From contig NZ_JAKEUQ010000002.1 in assembly GCF_022397955.1 (NCBI RefSeq), forward strand, positions 181,580 through 245,579: a stretch of 64,000 nt of DNA, in the 5' to 3' direction. The translations under genes were made by a program, and so were the position numbers. The stretch comes from Vibrio sp. Isolate32 (lineage in GTDB: Bacteria > Pseudomonadota > Gammaproteobacteria > Enterobacterales > Vibrionaceae). The notes beneath the pieces are model-generated. The model saw only the letters and a list, made by a program, of their open reading frames with translations, ran no database searches and was not told the DNA's origin. This document shows positions 31,801-40,279 of the stretch, piece by piece (position 1 is the first letter of the stretch; every line of letters starts with the position of its first letter).

Positions 31801-32180
31801 GAAATAGGAGAAGCCAGCGTACCCACTTGGTTATTGCCGGGAAAGTTCATGCCTTTTTTCACGGTTAGAAGCACGGTCTTATCAGTCGGTCCACTCCATA
31901 CGATGCGATCCCCAACATTAAAGTTAATCCATCGATTATCGGTGTGGCAAACATACTGATAAGAATTAGTCTTATATTCCAGCACCCCACCAGGACAGAT
32001 ACCCACATTAGGGTTATATAAGTCATAGACTTTAGCGGAAGCGGAAGCTGAAAATAACACTAACACCATAAGTAGCCCAGCGAGAGCCTTGAAGCTCCTT
32101 TCTAGCCAACTCTGCTCTACGTTTAATTGGGTTCGTTGTCTGAACCCTTTATTTGGCTGTATATTCACTCTTTTACCCAT
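28878..32180 (-). CDS. mshQ: MSHA biogenesis protein MshQ (DUF6701 adhesin-like)
   Basis: The last gene of the MSHA pilin cluster encodes a large secreted protein. An N-terminal signal segment (about 28-49, ending SASASA-KVYD) is followed by about five 37-residue repeats (about 168-360) that look like a beta-helix, a cysteine-rich piece (CGFNDPNCGYAPSNCP), then a proline link S-P-P-P at 402-405 coded by an 11-C run, and a long C-terminal region of Ig-like strands ending GIHRGNDRVIYRGEP, typical of DUF6701. By position and size it may act as a pilus-tip adhesin, which is inference. It overlaps mshP by 16 bp. The C run makes the gene open to slippage. Confidence 0.9.
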   Translation of the reverse strand: MGKRVNIQPNKGFRQRTQLNVEQSWLERSFKALAGLLMVLVLFSASASAKVYDLYNPNVGICPGGVLEYKTNSYQYVCHTDNRWINFNVGDRIVWSGPTDKTVLLTVKKGMNFPGNNQVGTLASPISLHTVQATVMFVGPDIVVTGKTSVGPAGYHVSAESNGVKLLGGVLNQSPNGFVSVRGSNNEIKGEVNAVGHIYLENVQVTGNIASSTNYVSVQGTGNQIDGNISAFDKVELNETKVNGNIESQGATVDITGTGNEVNGDIVALSYVRLNDTKVVGNVVSHGTQVETTGSSNEVYGDVTALQKINLHNTKVCGTVTSTGQAVKMTGTNNAVYDEHSAIDAWYDIDLSNALICGSLTSHLAPISTVNTSLHCGFNDPNCGYAPSNCPETSVRVCSGDSPPPAEKIEVNPRNYHLTCESTPENMVEVSVLDGDGNLLEGYRPTLSQDSGTNLDIQFVSEAGGISKFRVINNTPNTVGNYSLSASLKVSNTITLSDSDTIKYVPYKFEVSDQSVIAGKPIDVPIKVKACSNSGQLIDLGYVGSPSASYSYQKPVTASAFPSLLQFNADLTDSNRNARLTFQDAGQILVTITDNNFQCDEAYCPVEGGALKGQFMVQSRPWKIAICDVENSDGTIENPAKTDEIAGYFISAGEEFRATFKPIVHPQFYQSPPSDECQYQTTFNYYSETGHAAPLSVGLELAYPNTGVLGNLANDRFPGDYTFMPNDKVGSTRQKTLRFSWQEVGSLKMKTSAMYLSMSLNVDNQTIGRFYPDYFRITQSDWTAPDSQGGSTYMGQPFKQVDFAITAFSAADKPTSNYGNFADYLKGAFFLWGAYSARLDISDSELTASNWSGAVWAQSWDNRVVWRKLESATLGASLPDGPYNSARTTDSSVTIDSHLSLTLDKNDDSVSDSLDPTQFKIMSGSPSTLHQELLNQPDVRYGRMMLDDVAGNSGQSIHVPLRVEYWQGKQGFQTNVQDDNSQFDTSLQCRDIVWTEADPAVSDSLLTSDPEIGVISAGQGDTVFAKQTTNQREQVRLFLRQGSAQPNGISCAWSQGSQPWLQFNWRDQGDEDPSSIVTFGIHRGNDRVIYRGEPDRLNRP
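30966..30976 (-). repeat. Homopolymeric C(11) tract inside mshQ
   Basis: Eleven G on the plus strand are eleven C in the mshQ coding strand, reading TCC CCC CCC CCC GCT (S402-P405-A406). With one base lost, translation meets TAG at 30883-30881; with one gained, it meets TGA at 30963-30961. The present length keeps the gene open. Confidence 0.95.
31095..31680 (-). repeat. Tandem 37-residue repeats in MshQ
   Basis: About five copies of a 37-residue unit, each with a V-x-x-x-G-[ST]-x-N-x-[IV]-x-G-[DNE] step and ending L-N-[ED]-T-K-V or similar, run through MshQ residues about 168-360. Copies differ at the DNA level, so this is an old protein repeat, not a recent expansion. The regular hydrophobic spacing (about 18 residues per half) suits a right-handed beta-helix. 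Confidence 0.8.
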
Positions 32181-32602
32181 ACTTCTTGTACTCGCTCAAC
32201 CTGCAACCTACCACTTCCGCAAATCACCTTGGCTTCTACTTTATAAAAGCGTTGATTATTCAAGTCTCCGACCCGCGTACAACTCATACGAGGCGCTTGG
32301 CATGGTTCGGCTGTCACTAAGTTTGGACGAGCTCCACTGATGGTATTTGTGCACATCGAATCGAACGCCGCAGAAGTCGAGAGTAAAGGAATAGGGTATA
32401 ATTGCGTTAGCGCCCACTCATTAGCGGAGTGTGATAGTAGCCAAGCTTGGGTACCCAGTTGCTCTCTCGTTAAGCTGTCGCTATTTGACCACCCGACTCG
32501 CGTTAGTGAATGCGCTAAAAAACCCATCACCACAATAACAAAAACAACCACAATTAATACGTTACCACTTTGATAACGTTGATAACGTTGACTACGGGAC
32601 AT
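32165..32602 (-). CDS. mshP: MSHA pilus minor protein MshP (PilX-like)
   Basis: A 145-residue pilin-like protein. I start at the ATG at 32602, which overlaps the mshO stop and has AGGTG four to five bases upstream; the frame is open 26 codons further but that would lie inside mshO. After a short basic leader (MSRSQRYQRYQSG) comes a single hydrophobic helix NVLIVVVFVIVVMGFLA. The glutamate at mature position 5 is absent, as in PilX-type proteins. It sits between mshO and mshQ in the pilin operon. Confidence 0.88.
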   Translation of the reverse strand: MSRSQRYQRYQSGNVLIVVVFVIVVMGFLAHSLTRVGWSNSDSLTREQLGTQAWLLSHSANEWALTQLYPIPLLSTSAAFDSMCTNTISGARPNLVTAEPCQAPRMSCTRVGDLNNQRFYKVEAKVICGSGRLQVERVQEVWVKE

Positions 32603-33320
32603 TGAGCACCTGGACATCTTGTTGGTAAACGCTGCGTTCACTATTTTGCTCCACAACCAAGTCAATATGAACAAGGCCACCTCGCTGGAGAGTCGGATCT
32701 AAATATTTAAAGCCGCTCTTTGATCCCACTATGCTGTCTGCGACCGTTAAAGGCGACGCATCCTGTAACGACTGCCTAGTAATGATATTACCCACAACGC
32801 AATACTCTACAATGTCATTGGGATCAAAAATATAATGGCGATCCGCAATTGAACGACTGACCAAGTTTTTGGCTTCACCTACAAGCGTAAAATGCCCGTT
32901 GTTTTTATTTTGGTTTCCGACATCGAATGTATTTATGGGGAGTAAGTCTTCTCTACGAGTGGGGTTAATCACCATGCTTAATCCATTGGGAATGGTTGTT
33001 ATCTCACTTCCATCGTCATTATTATCCCCAACAAGAAAGTCGATATCTTGACCAATAGCCGAGTAAATACCAGAAAAGTGAATAGGGATAAAAGAGAGAC
33101 ACGAGCCGGAGGCTTGAAAACTATTTGGAACAGCATCACGAAATTCTCGTGACAACTTTTCCAAAATAAACTGCGCTTGAGTTTGTACTCTTTGTCGATT
33201 GATCGAATCGGCATACCCTTTGGTTCCCGACTCGACAAAGCCAGCGATAGCGAGCACCATAATAACGCCAACCACCATCGTCAATACCATCTCTATTAAA
33301 GTAAAACCCCGAACTTTCAT
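32592..33320 (-). CDS. mshO: MSHA minor pilin MshO
   Basis: A type IV prepilin of 242 residues. The leader MKVRG is followed by the processing site G/FTLIE and the hydrophobic helix MVLTMVVGVIMVLAIAGF, the form cut and methylated by PilD-type peptidase. I start at the ATG at 33320, whose first base is shared with the mshD stop (TGATG), indicating coupling. Its role as a minor (priming or tip) pilin is inferred from the family and position. Confidence 0.9.
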   Translation of the reverse strand: MKVRGFTLIEMVLTMVVGVIMVLAIAGFVESGTKGYADSINRQRVQTQAQFILEKLSREFRDAVPNSFQASGSCLSFIPIHFSGIYSAIGQDIDFLVGDNNDDGSEITTIPNGLSMVINPTRREDLLPINTFDVGNQNKNNGHFTLVGEAKNLVSRSIADRHYIFDPNDIVEYCVVGNIITRQSLQDASPLTVADSIVGSKSGFKYLDPTLQRGGLVHIDLVVEQNSERSVYQQDVQVLNVP

Positions 33321-33892
33321 CAAAAGTTTCCTTTATAAGCAGTGAGGACAAATCGGCCACTTTGTCCTGCAAAAATGGTCATGTTGATCCGTTTTAAATG
33401 ACCGACTCCATCGCTGTCCAAGGCGCCATCATAAACCACATCAATCTCGACCCTGAAATTTCGGTAGCTCTCTTGAACGTCGTCCCCAAGCACACTTTGT
33501 AAAGGCCACGGCGGGCCTACTGAGCACTGAGATTGTGTCGTCTCGGTATACCAGCATCCAATAAAGTCATCCACATCATTAAAATCACGGAGTTGAGTTT
33601 CTCCATCTGCACCTAATTGGGAAGGCAATGTACATTGCTCTTGCTGGCTCCCCACATCGCCTTCTCCACATCGAACTTCCCCCCCATTGGGGTCACTGTT
33701 TTGATCGAAGCCACGAGCCAGAATTTGGCTCATAAAACTTTGCCCTAATGCAACTGCGCGCGTTTGATAATGCGCAGATGCAGAATCGCTAATTTGAGGA
33801 ACCAAAAAAGACGAAAACGACAGCATTGCAATTCCGAGTATCACGATCGCGACGATCATTTCGATTAATGTCATCCCGCGATGAAAGGTCAT
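33320..33892 (-). CDS. mshD: MSHA minor pilin MshD
   Basis: A 190-residue type IV prepilin. The leader MTFHRG precedes MTLIEMIVAIVILGIAML: mature residue 1 is methionine instead of phenylalanine, while glutamate 5 is kept. The ATG at 33892 overlaps the mshC stop as ATGA; an upstream in-frame extension of 17 codons lies inside mshC and is unlikely. Four cysteines in the globular part may form disulphides. Confidence 0.9.
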   Translation of the reverse strand: MTFHRGMTLIEMIVAIVILGIAMLSFSSFLVPQISDSASAHYQTRAVALGQSFMSQILARGFDQNSDPNGGEVRCGEGDVGSQQEQCTLPSQLGADGETQLRDFNDVDDFIGCWYTETTQSQCSVGPPWPLQSVLGDDVQESYRNFRVEIDVVYDGALDSDGVGHLKRINMTIFAGQSGRFVLTAYKGNF

Positions 33893-34374
33893 GAACAGCT
33901 CCCTTTTGAGACATAGCCTTGGGGGTTGATGCTGACTAGGCATTGACTTTGATTCGCGTTTTCACGAATGGAAATCGTAATATCTGCGCCACTCACGTTC
34001 AGCGGATTCCCCAATAAATCAAAATCAATTAGGCTCGTTGATCCTATTTGGCTAAATGTCAGTGAAGCATCAGCAATCCAATCGCTTCGATGTTCACGCT
34101 GGGCAGCGCTCAGCCCACAACTCTCAGAAGAACCAAGGCAATCGGGGCTGACTTGCAAGCGAAAGTGGCCATCATGCCCACTCACATTGGATTGCATTCG
34201 ATTCACTTGAATCTGACGAATAATTGAAATCACCTGCTCCTGAGCAGCCACTGCAGAAAAGCTCGACGTACCGATATAGCGGCTTGCCGCATAAGAAGAG
34301 AGGATAGCAACGATAATAATAACGATGATCAGCTCTACCAGGGTAAAGCCTGTGGATATAGGGCGGTTATCCAT
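33889..34374 (-). CDS. mshC: MSHA minor pilin MshC (GspH/FimT-like)
   Basis: A 161-residue type IV prepilin with leader MDNRPISTG, cleavage before FTLVELIIVIIIVAILSSYAA, and a GspH-like C-terminal domain containing paired cysteines (DCLGSSESC; SQC...GSC). GAGG lies seven bases before the ATG. It is separated from the major pilin gene by a terminator and should be made at a lower level. Confidence 0.9.
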   Translation of the reverse strand: MDNRPISTGFTLVELIIVIIIVAILSSYAASRYIGTSSFSAVAAQEQVISIIRQIQVNRMQSNVSGHDGHFRLQVSPDCLGSSESCGLSAAQREHRSDWIADASLTFSQIGSTSLIDFDLLGNPLNVSGADITISIRENANQSQCLVSINPQGYVSKGSCS

Positions 34375-34468
34375 AATGAACCTCTAACGATCGAGCACTA
34401 AGAATACAAGATAACGAAACTGATGATGTTATGTATATGAATAATTTGAAATAGGTGTATTGTAGATA

Positions 34469-34494
34469 GAAAAAAGGCCAGCAAACGCTAGCCT
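34469..34494 (-). terminator. Terminator after the major pilin gene mshA
   Basis: On the minus strand, AGGCTAGC-GTTT-GCTGGCCT (8-bp stem with one G-U pair) is followed by TTTTTT. It sits 19 bp past the mshA stop and before mshC, so partial termination probably sets the excess of MshA over the minor pilins. Confidence 0.85.
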
Positions 34495-34512
34495 GAATTA
34501 GCAATCAAACGA

Positions 34513-34986
34513 TTACTGGCTTGCTTTACAACCAGTACCAGTAACAACAGTTGCTTTGGCTGCAGATGCAGCAGTCGTTCCTGTTGCTTGTGTATATGTA
34601 ACAATACAAGTTGTTTCGGTAGCAGCACTTTTACCTTTAAAAGTCAGTGTCATCACGCCAGTGCTGTTAATAGCAGAGCTCCAATCTTCGTTCAAGCCTA
34701 CGACAGCTTTACCAATACCGGCCGACGTTGCTGTTGGGTAACCATACGCCGTAGCGATCCCCTCAACACTTTTGCCTTGTGATACAGCCTCTTGACCTAG
34801 AAGCGCCGACTTGCCATACACGATACCAGCCGCACCATCAATAGCCCCTTTCAAACCTTGCAATGATGCATTGCGCGCATCATCTTGTAGATTTAAGAAA
34901 CGGGGTGCCGCAGTTACAGCAAGAATACCCAGAATAACAATTACAACCACTAGTTCAATTAGGGTGAAACCGCCTTGTCTTTTCAT
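34513..34986 (-). CDS. mshA: MSHA major pilin MshA
   Basis: The main structural subunit of the mannose-sensitive haemagglutinin type IV pilus, used for surface attachment and chitin or biofilm colonisation. The 157-residue prepilin has the short leader MKRQGG, cleavage before [25 protein letters not shown], and a disulphide loop between cysteines near residues 127 and 153. The loop and tail are very rich in Thr, Ala and Ser. It follows mshB by 33 bp and is closed by a terminator. Confidence 0.95.
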   Translation of the reverse strand: MKRQGGFTLIELVVVIVILGILAVTAAPRFLNLQDDARNASLQGLKGAIDGAAGIVYGKSALLGQEAVSQGKSVEGIATAYGYPTATSAGIGKAVVGLNEDWSSAINSTGVMTLTFKGKSAATETTCIVTYTQATGTTAASAAKATVVTGTGCKASQ

Positions 34987-35019
34987 AATTAAGCTCTTTA
35001 TATTAAATGTTACGCAGAT

Positions 35020-35595
35020 TTACTGCAAAGTTACGGTCACACGACCCGTTTTAAGTTCGTAAACAAATTGGTGCGCCGTATTACCTTCAAGTTGAATGTA
35101 AGTACACGTGGCATCACCGGAATTTGCTTGCGCAGAATATTTAAAATTTGAATGGCTATCAATAGCATTAACCTCCGCCACTTGCGGTGGGTTTTGCAGC
35201 AAGTTCAGCATCAGTTCAGTACAGGTTTGATCTGAAATATCTTGTGGCGCGCTGCCGGTATTGTCATTCAGGGTCCATGGGTAACCATCTCGAAAACCAG
35301 TATCCACATTATTGCTGCTTTTTGAACGAGTTAGCCAAAAGTCAACACCATCATAGTCTATGGTATTGTATGTTTCACCACCGATCGTCTCTGATGGTCG
35401 TGCTTTTGCTTCCCATTGCGCTCTTGCAGACAAAACGGCGGTCGCAAAACCACCAGCGACACCTTCAATGCTTGCTTTTTTGGCTTCGTCCGTCACATCT
35501 AAGAAGCGAGGCAAGGCAGCAACCGCTAATAAACCCACAACAACAATGACTATAACCAACTCAACTAAGGAGAAACCCCTTTGATTTTTAAGCAT
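35020..35595 (-). CDS. mshB: MSHA pilin MshB
   Basis: A 191-residue type IV prepilin, first gene of the pilin operon. The leader MLKNQRG is followed by FSLVELVIVIVVVGLLAVAALPRFLDV. Two cysteines near residues 144 and 172 probably bound the D-region. A promoter-like sequence lies just upstream. MshB is a minor pilin required for assembly in V. cholerae. Confidence 0.93.
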   Translation of the reverse strand: MLKNQRGFSLVELVIVIVVVGLLAVAALPRFLDVTDEAKKASIEGVAGGFATAVLSARAQWEAKARPSETIGGETYNTIDYDGVDFWLTRSKSSNNVDTGFRDGYPWTLNDNTGSAPQDISDQTCTELMLNLLQNPPQVAEVNAIDSHSNFKYSAQANSGDATCTYIQLEGNTAHQFVYELKTGRVTVTLQ

Positions 35596-35625
35596 TTTAT
35601 ACCTACTGTCTAATTACTATCACGC

Positions 35626-35653
35626 ATTATACATTTGCAAACGTATAACACAA
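35626..35653 (-). promoter_or_regulatory. Promoter-like sequence for mshBA
   Basis: On the minus strand TTGTGT, 16 bases, then TATAAT lies 31-58 bp before the mshB start in the 77-bp mshF/mshB gap. The -10 box is perfect, the -35 weaker. This agrees with the known second promoter of the V. cholerae MSHA locus ahead of the structural genes. Confidence 0.6.
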
Positions 35654-35672
35654 AAAAATAGTGTCAATATTT

Positions 35673-36128
35673 TCACAAAGCCAAAATATTGGCTTTTACG
35701 CTGAATCTTTCTTGTTTAAGTAGTACATCTATTTGATATTTATCGCTGTAATGATAAACGCAGTGAAACTGCGTATTATCACTTCTATCTTCTATTGTTG
35801 GAGAGCTTAACCCGAAAATACTCTCTTGAGGGTACAGTTGGTCTAGCCAATATCGACAGTCCCGCTTCGAGCCATAAACGGGCCTAATCCAACCTGTTCG
35901 GCTATAACTTTTGAGCGGTTCCAAATCGTGACTAGGTTCTGTGGCCGATAACAAATAGTGTTGTTTGAACAGATTGGCTTGCTCTAAGATTCGCTTACTT
36001 GCCACAATCAATGCTGTGTTCGTCGCTTGTTCTTCTACCGTTTTAAATGCCGATAGTAACCCAACAACCAGCGCAAGAATAACCGTACTCCAAACAACAA
36101 AACGTGAGCGCTGTAGGTTATTTAGCAT
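35673..36128 (-). CDS. mshF: MSHA biogenesis protein MshF
   Basis: A 151-residue protein with one N-terminal membrane helix (about residues 10-27) and a periplasmic domain with two cysteines. It has no prepilin cleavage motif. It lies three bases after mshG and ends the assembly-gene group. Its function is unknown; the name rests on locus order and general form. Confidence 0.8.
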   Translation of the reverse strand: MLNNLQRSRFVVWSTVILALVVGLLSAFKTVEEQATNTALIVASKRILEQANLFKQHYLLSATEPSHDLEPLKSYSRTGWIRPVYGSKRDCRYWLDQLYPQESIFGLSSPTIEDRSDNTQFHCVYHYSDKYQIDVLLKQERFSVKANILAL

Positions 36129-36131
36129 CCT

Positions 36132-37355
36132 CTAGCCTCTGATGGCATCCAACATTCCCCACATCGGTAAGAAAATACCTAATGCTAAAATCAAGACCAT
36201 GCCAGCAACAACAACCAATAGGATTGGTTCGATTCTCGCTGTTAAGGTTTTCAAATCATAATCGACTTCTCGATCATAATAATCAGCCACCTCAAGCAAC
36301 AGTTCATCAATGCGCCCCGTCTCTTCGCCGACTGAGATCATTTGTATCACCAGTGGTGTGAAAATTTCGCTATTGACCGCTGTTGATGAAACTGTACTAC
36401 CGGCTTCAATGGCTGATTTCATGGCCTGAACTCGCAGCTCTAAAAAACGGTTGTCTAAAGCCTCAGCCGATAACGCTAATGACTGGTTGAGTGGCACACC
36501 CGCTTTTAACATCAATGCAAAAGTACGAGAGAAACGCGACAACAGCGCTCGGTTAAGCACACCACCTATAATGGGCATTTTTAAACGTATCCGATCCCAA
36601 CGTTCAAGCCCCTTGTCTGTTTTGACCCAGGCTTTAAATCCAAACATCAAACCGAAGATCACCCCAAGCATTAAGCCCCAGTAGTTGACGAAGAACTCGG
36701 ACATGCCAATCAATATACGAGTGGGTAAAGGGAGCTCAACACCAAAGCGAGTAAACATAGTGGTAAACTGCGGGATCACTTTTACATTGAGAATAAACAT
36801 CGCGATCAAAATAAAAGTAATCACGAAAGTGGGATACCGCATCGCCGTTTTTATTCTCTTACGAGTCTCGACTTCTTGTTCGTAGTAACCCGCTAGCTGC
36901 AGTAAAGCTTGATCTAAACGACCTGTATTTTCACCTACACCTATCATCGACACAAACAAAGGGCTGAACACGTTAGGGTGCATTTGCATCGATGCCGATA
37001 ATCCCCGGCCGTTTGTTAGTTCAGCGACGACGTCTTCTAAAGCGGCTTTCAACTGCTTATTTTCACAGTTTTGTGTTAGGCCTTTCATCGATCTTAATAA
37101 AGGCACTCCCGCTTTAGTTAAGCTGTACAACTGTCGGCAAAACAGCACTAACACCTCAAGAGGGACACTCGGAGAAAATAGGCTGGACAAATCCACGTCG
37201 ACTATAGAACTGCCACCTTTTCCTAACTTGATAGAGGTAGGAATAATCCCCTTATTCATCAGACTATCGGCGGCAAGATCTTCACTATTCGCATTTAATA
37301 GGCCCGTTACTTGGCTGCCATCAGCGTTGCGGCCTACGTAGCGGTATGTGGGCAT
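36132..37355 (-). CDS. mshG: MSHA inner-membrane platform protein MshG (PilC/GspF family)
   Basis: MshG is the polytopic inner-membrane platform of the pilus motor. The 407-residue protein has two GspF domains (about 68-191 and 271-393), each with the family GEETGRLD/GENTGRLDQAL type motif (near 146 and 347), and about three membrane helices. It overlaps the end of mshE by 22 bp, so motor ATPase and platform are translated together. Confidence 0.94.
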   Translation of the reverse strand: MPTYRYVGRNADGSQVTGLLNANSEDLAADSLMNKGIIPTSIKLGKGGSSIVDVDLSSLFSPSVPLEVLVLFCRQLYSLTKAGVPLLRSMKGLTQNCENKQLKAALEDVVAELTNGRGLSASMQMHPNVFSPLFVSMIGVGENTGRLDQALLQLAGYYEQEVETRKRIKTAMRYPTFVITFILIAMFILNVKVIPQFTTMFTRFGVELPLPTRILIGMSEFFVNYWGLMLGVIFGLMFGFKAWVKTDKGLERWDRIRLKMPIIGGVLNRALLSRFSRTFALMLKAGVPLNQSLALSAEALDNRFLELRVQAMKSAIEAGSTVSSTAVNSEIFTPLVIQMISVGEETGRIDELLLEVADYYDREVDYDLKTLTARIEPILLVVVAGMVLILALGIFLPMWGMLDAIRG

Positions 37356-39127
37356 GGTGCGCCATCCTTAGGAATCTGAGAAGGCTGATCTGATGCCAAT
37401 GCCTTAAGATAGATGGGTTCCGTTGTTCCTGAAGCATCGCCTTCGCCGAGGTACATTATCTCATCGAGACTCACAACACCTTGCACGGCAAGCTCCATCG
37501 CAGAAGCCAGTAACGGTTTGTAATGTTCAGATTGTCTGGCCAATTGAGCAAAACCAACGGCGTTATTGGTTCTGAGTGCATCCATCATCCCTTGGTCTAA
37601 CTCTAACATTTCGAACACACCAATCCGTCCATGATATCCCGTGAAGTTGCAATTCTGGCAACCCGATCCTTTGCTGAATGGTACGTCGACTTGATAAGGA
37701 AAACGGACACTCAGCCACTGTTTACGCGCTTCGTCTAATTCGTCCTCAACTTTACAATCGGAACATACTTTGCGAACCAGTCGTTGTGCAACGACCGCTC
37801 TCACAGCACTAGCCACCAAATAACCTGGTGCGCCCATATCCATCATACGCAGCGCACTGTCTATAGCATCGTTTGTATGGAGCGTACTCAACACTAAGTG
37901 ACCGGTTAAGGCCGCTCTCAGACCAATTTCAACGGTTTCATGATCGCGCATTTCACCAATGAGGATAACATCGGGATCTTGACGCAAAAAGGTTCTCAAA
38001 ATAGTAGAAAAATTGAGATCAATTTTAGGGTTAACTTGAACTTGGTTGATACGTGGCAGGCGATATTCAACAGGGTCTTCTACTGTGATGATCTTTCTTC
38101 CTGGTTGGTTCAACTCGCTCAAAGCACCATATAGCGTGGTCGTTTTACCCGATCCAGTCGGTCCGGTAACTAAAATCATACCGTGAGGGCGACGCAATTG
38201 CTGACGAAGACGAACAAGCAAGTCAATGGGAATACCTGATGCCTCTAATTCACGTAAACCTGCCGATTGATTAAGGAGACGCATCACCACAGATTCACCA
38301 TGCTGTACTGGCATGGTTGACATACGAATATCAACCGATTGTTCTTTCACACGAATATTAAAGCGGCCATCCTGAGGGAGGCGCTTCTCCGATATGTCGA
38401 GACTTGCCATCAATTTCAAGCGAAGTACAAGCGCAGAAGCTATATTAACTTCATTCAACAACGTTTCATGTAACACACCATCAATACGCTGGCGAATACG
38501 TAACACATTTGAATCAGGTTCAATATGGATATCGGAGGCCCCGACTTGAACCGCATCTTCAAACAAAGAGTTAATGAGTTTAACAACCGTGACTTCCTGA
38601 CTGTCCTCATCGGCAATATTAAAATCAAAAGCGTCATTGACTTGGTGTTCGGCATGCAGTTGCTCAGCAAAAGAAGCAATTTCTTGAGTTCTTCGATAAT
38701 AACGATCAAAACAATCAACCAGTTGCTTTTCTGGAGCAATAACGAACTCCAGAGTATACTGACCTAATTGTCTGAGCAGCGATTCTTGTGCGAACAGATC
38801 TGCGGGATCACTCATCGCAACTCTCAATATGTCACCTTGACGTCCAAGAACTAAAGCACGGAGGCGACGAGCATGTACCTCAGGTAACAACTGTACAGAT
38901 TCTACATCAACATTAGCCCGGCTTAGATCAATAAGAGGAATTCCGAGCTGCTGAGACAAAAAGCTCAGCATTTGCTGTTCTGACAAGAAACCAAGCTCTA
39001 TCAGCGCGTCACCAAGCTTACGCCCAGTGCTCTTTTGAGAGACAAGAGCTTGTTCGACTTCAGCCTCAGTGATAATGCCTTCTTCGACAAGCAAATCACC
39101 AAGCCTTTTTCTTAATCTAATTTGCAT
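37334..39127 (-). CDS. mshE: MSHA pilus extension ATPase MshE, with c-di-GMP-binding N domain
   Basis: MshE is the PilB/GspE-type ATPase that powers pilus extension. The N-terminal MshEN domain shows two tandem 24-residue-like motifs, RLGDLLVEEGIITEAEVEQA (about 8-27) and KLGDALIELGFLSEQQM (about 37-53), the elements known to bind cyclic di-GMP in V. cholerae MshE. The ATPase core has Walker A GPTGSGKTTTLYG near 322-334, the aspartate box, Walker B DVILIGEMRD and a Cys4 zinc site (CSDC...CQNC). I start at the ATG at 39127, seven bases after GAGGAG; the product is 597 residues and overlaps mshN. Confidence 0.96.
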   Translation of the reverse strand: MQIRLRKRLGDLLVEEGIITEAEVEQALVSQKSTGRKLGDALIELGFLSEQQMLSFLSQQLGIPLIDLSRANVDVESVQLLPEVHARRLRALVLGRQGDILRVAMSDPADLFAQESLLRQLGQYTLEFVIAPEKQLVDCFDRYYRRTQEIASFAEQLHAEHQVNDAFDFNIADEDSQEVTVVKLINSLFEDAVQVGASDIHIEPDSNVLRIRQRIDGVLHETLLNEVNIASALVLRLKLMASLDISEKRLPQDGRFNIRVKEQSVDIRMSTMPVQHGESVVMRLLNQSAGLRELEASGIPIDLLVRLRQQLRRPHGMILVTGPTGSGKTTTLYGALSELNQPGRKIITVEDPVEYRLPRINQVQVNPKIDLNFSTILRTFLRQDPDVILIGEMRDHETVEIGLRAALTGHLVLSTLHTNDAIDSALRMMDMGAPGYLVASAVRAVVAQRLVRKVCSDCKVEDELDEARKQWLSVRFPYQVDVPFSKGSGCQNCNFTGYHGRIGVFEMLELDQGMMDALRTNNAVGFAQLARQSEHYKPLLASAMELAVQGVVSLDEIMYLGEGDASGTTEPIYLKALASDQPSQIPKDGAPCPHTAT

Positions 39128-40277
39128 CGCCACTCTCCTCTAAAACATTGAGTATTTTTAACCGGTCACGTACAAAATTTTGTGATTGGGATGATATGCC
39201 GACTCTGGTTAAGGCACCTTGATATGACGCTTTAGCTGCCGTTAAATCGAGCTGGCGTTCTTGTTGAATAGCTAAGCCTAACCACCAACGAGCGTTATCT
39301 GAATCGACCTCTACTAACTTTTGGTAGCTTTCCAATGCCACTTCTTCTAGCTGAGAATTTTGACTCAACGCGGCACGCATTGCCAAATAATCTTGGCTAG
39401 GGTTCGGGGGCAAGTATATTAACGGACTTAAAGCCGCTTCTGATTGATTCGCTTTAATCAACAGCTTTGATAGCCCTAAACGTAGTTTTTCACTGTTAAT
39501 GTTGAGTTTAATACCCGACTGAAACAATTCATACGCTTTACGAGTGTCGCCTTTCCCGAAATAGAGAATCGCGAGCTTTTGACGGACATCTTCATCTCTT
39601 GCTGTATAACGCAGAGCTTCTGTGTAGCCTTTCAGAGCACCAGTAAGATCATTTGCATCAAGCGCCTTCTGAGCTCGTCCTTGTGCATTCGTTGATAATT
39701 GTTCAGGTGTTAGCTCAACTTGCTCGATCAGCATGCCGCTATTTTCTGAAACATCAGAGGCTCCATGCTCATTAGAGATAGGCGTGGGATCTTTTTTTGC
39801 CACACTAGCAACGTAAATCGGTTGAGTAATTTCAGTATTAACCGTTTTAGGCGTGCTTAGAGGTTTAGCTAGTGTTTGCTGCTTTGTCGTTTTTGGGGAA
39901 GATATTACAACGGATTCGGAAACACTTGGCTTAGCTTGAACGCTTTTTACCGTCACTGTGTTTTCTGTTGAAAGGGTCGAAGAGTCTAGTGTCACCAATT
40001 TCTTAGTTGGTGATGAGATAGGTTGAACGGCTTCCTGAATGCTATTTGAATCATCAACGACAGAAACTTGAACCTGTAAATCTCGTGTTGAGATTGACTG
40101 CTCAATCACTGGACCTTGCGATATCGCCCAGCCTCCCATCGCTAAACTCAAAGTAAAACTCGCAACAACCCAAACTAGGGGGGAACGCGTTTTTACTTTA
40201 GGTACGACTACCGCTTCAAAAGAAGTCGCTGATTTTTTCTTTGCCAATTCAGACAAGGCATTGTTAATAACGCTCAT
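39117..40277 (-). CDS. mshN: MSHA biogenesis TPR protein MshN
   Basis: A 386-residue protein with a short cytoplasmic segment, one membrane helix (about 32-48, SPLVWVVASFTLSLAMGG), a Ser/Thr/Lys-rich periplasmic linker (about 70-190) and C-terminal TPR-like repeats (about 195-380). It probably helps to assemble or localise the MshL secretin, by analogy with other TPR pilotins; this is inference. I start at MSVINNALSELAKK (ATG 40277); the open frame extends six codons upstream into the end of mshM. Confidence 0.88.
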   Translation of the reverse strand: MSVINNALSELAKKKSATSFEAVVVPKVKTRSPLVWVVASFTLSLAMGGWAISQGPVIEQSISTRDLQVQVSVVDDSNSIQEAVQPISSPTKKLVTLDSSTLSTENTVTVKSVQAKPSVSESVVISSPKTTKQQTLAKPLSTPKTVNTEITQPIYVASVAKKDPTPISNEHGASDVSENSGMLIEQVELTPEQLSTNAQGRAQKALDANDLTGALKGYTEALRYTARDEDVRQKLAILYFGKGDTRKAYELFQSGIKLNINSEKLRLGLSKLLIKANQSEAALSPLIYLPPNPSQDYLAMRAALSQNSQLEEVALESYQKLVEVDSDNARWWLGLAIQQERQLDLTAAKASYQGALTRVGISSQSQNFVRDRLKILNVLEESGDAN

Positions 40278-40279
40278 AA

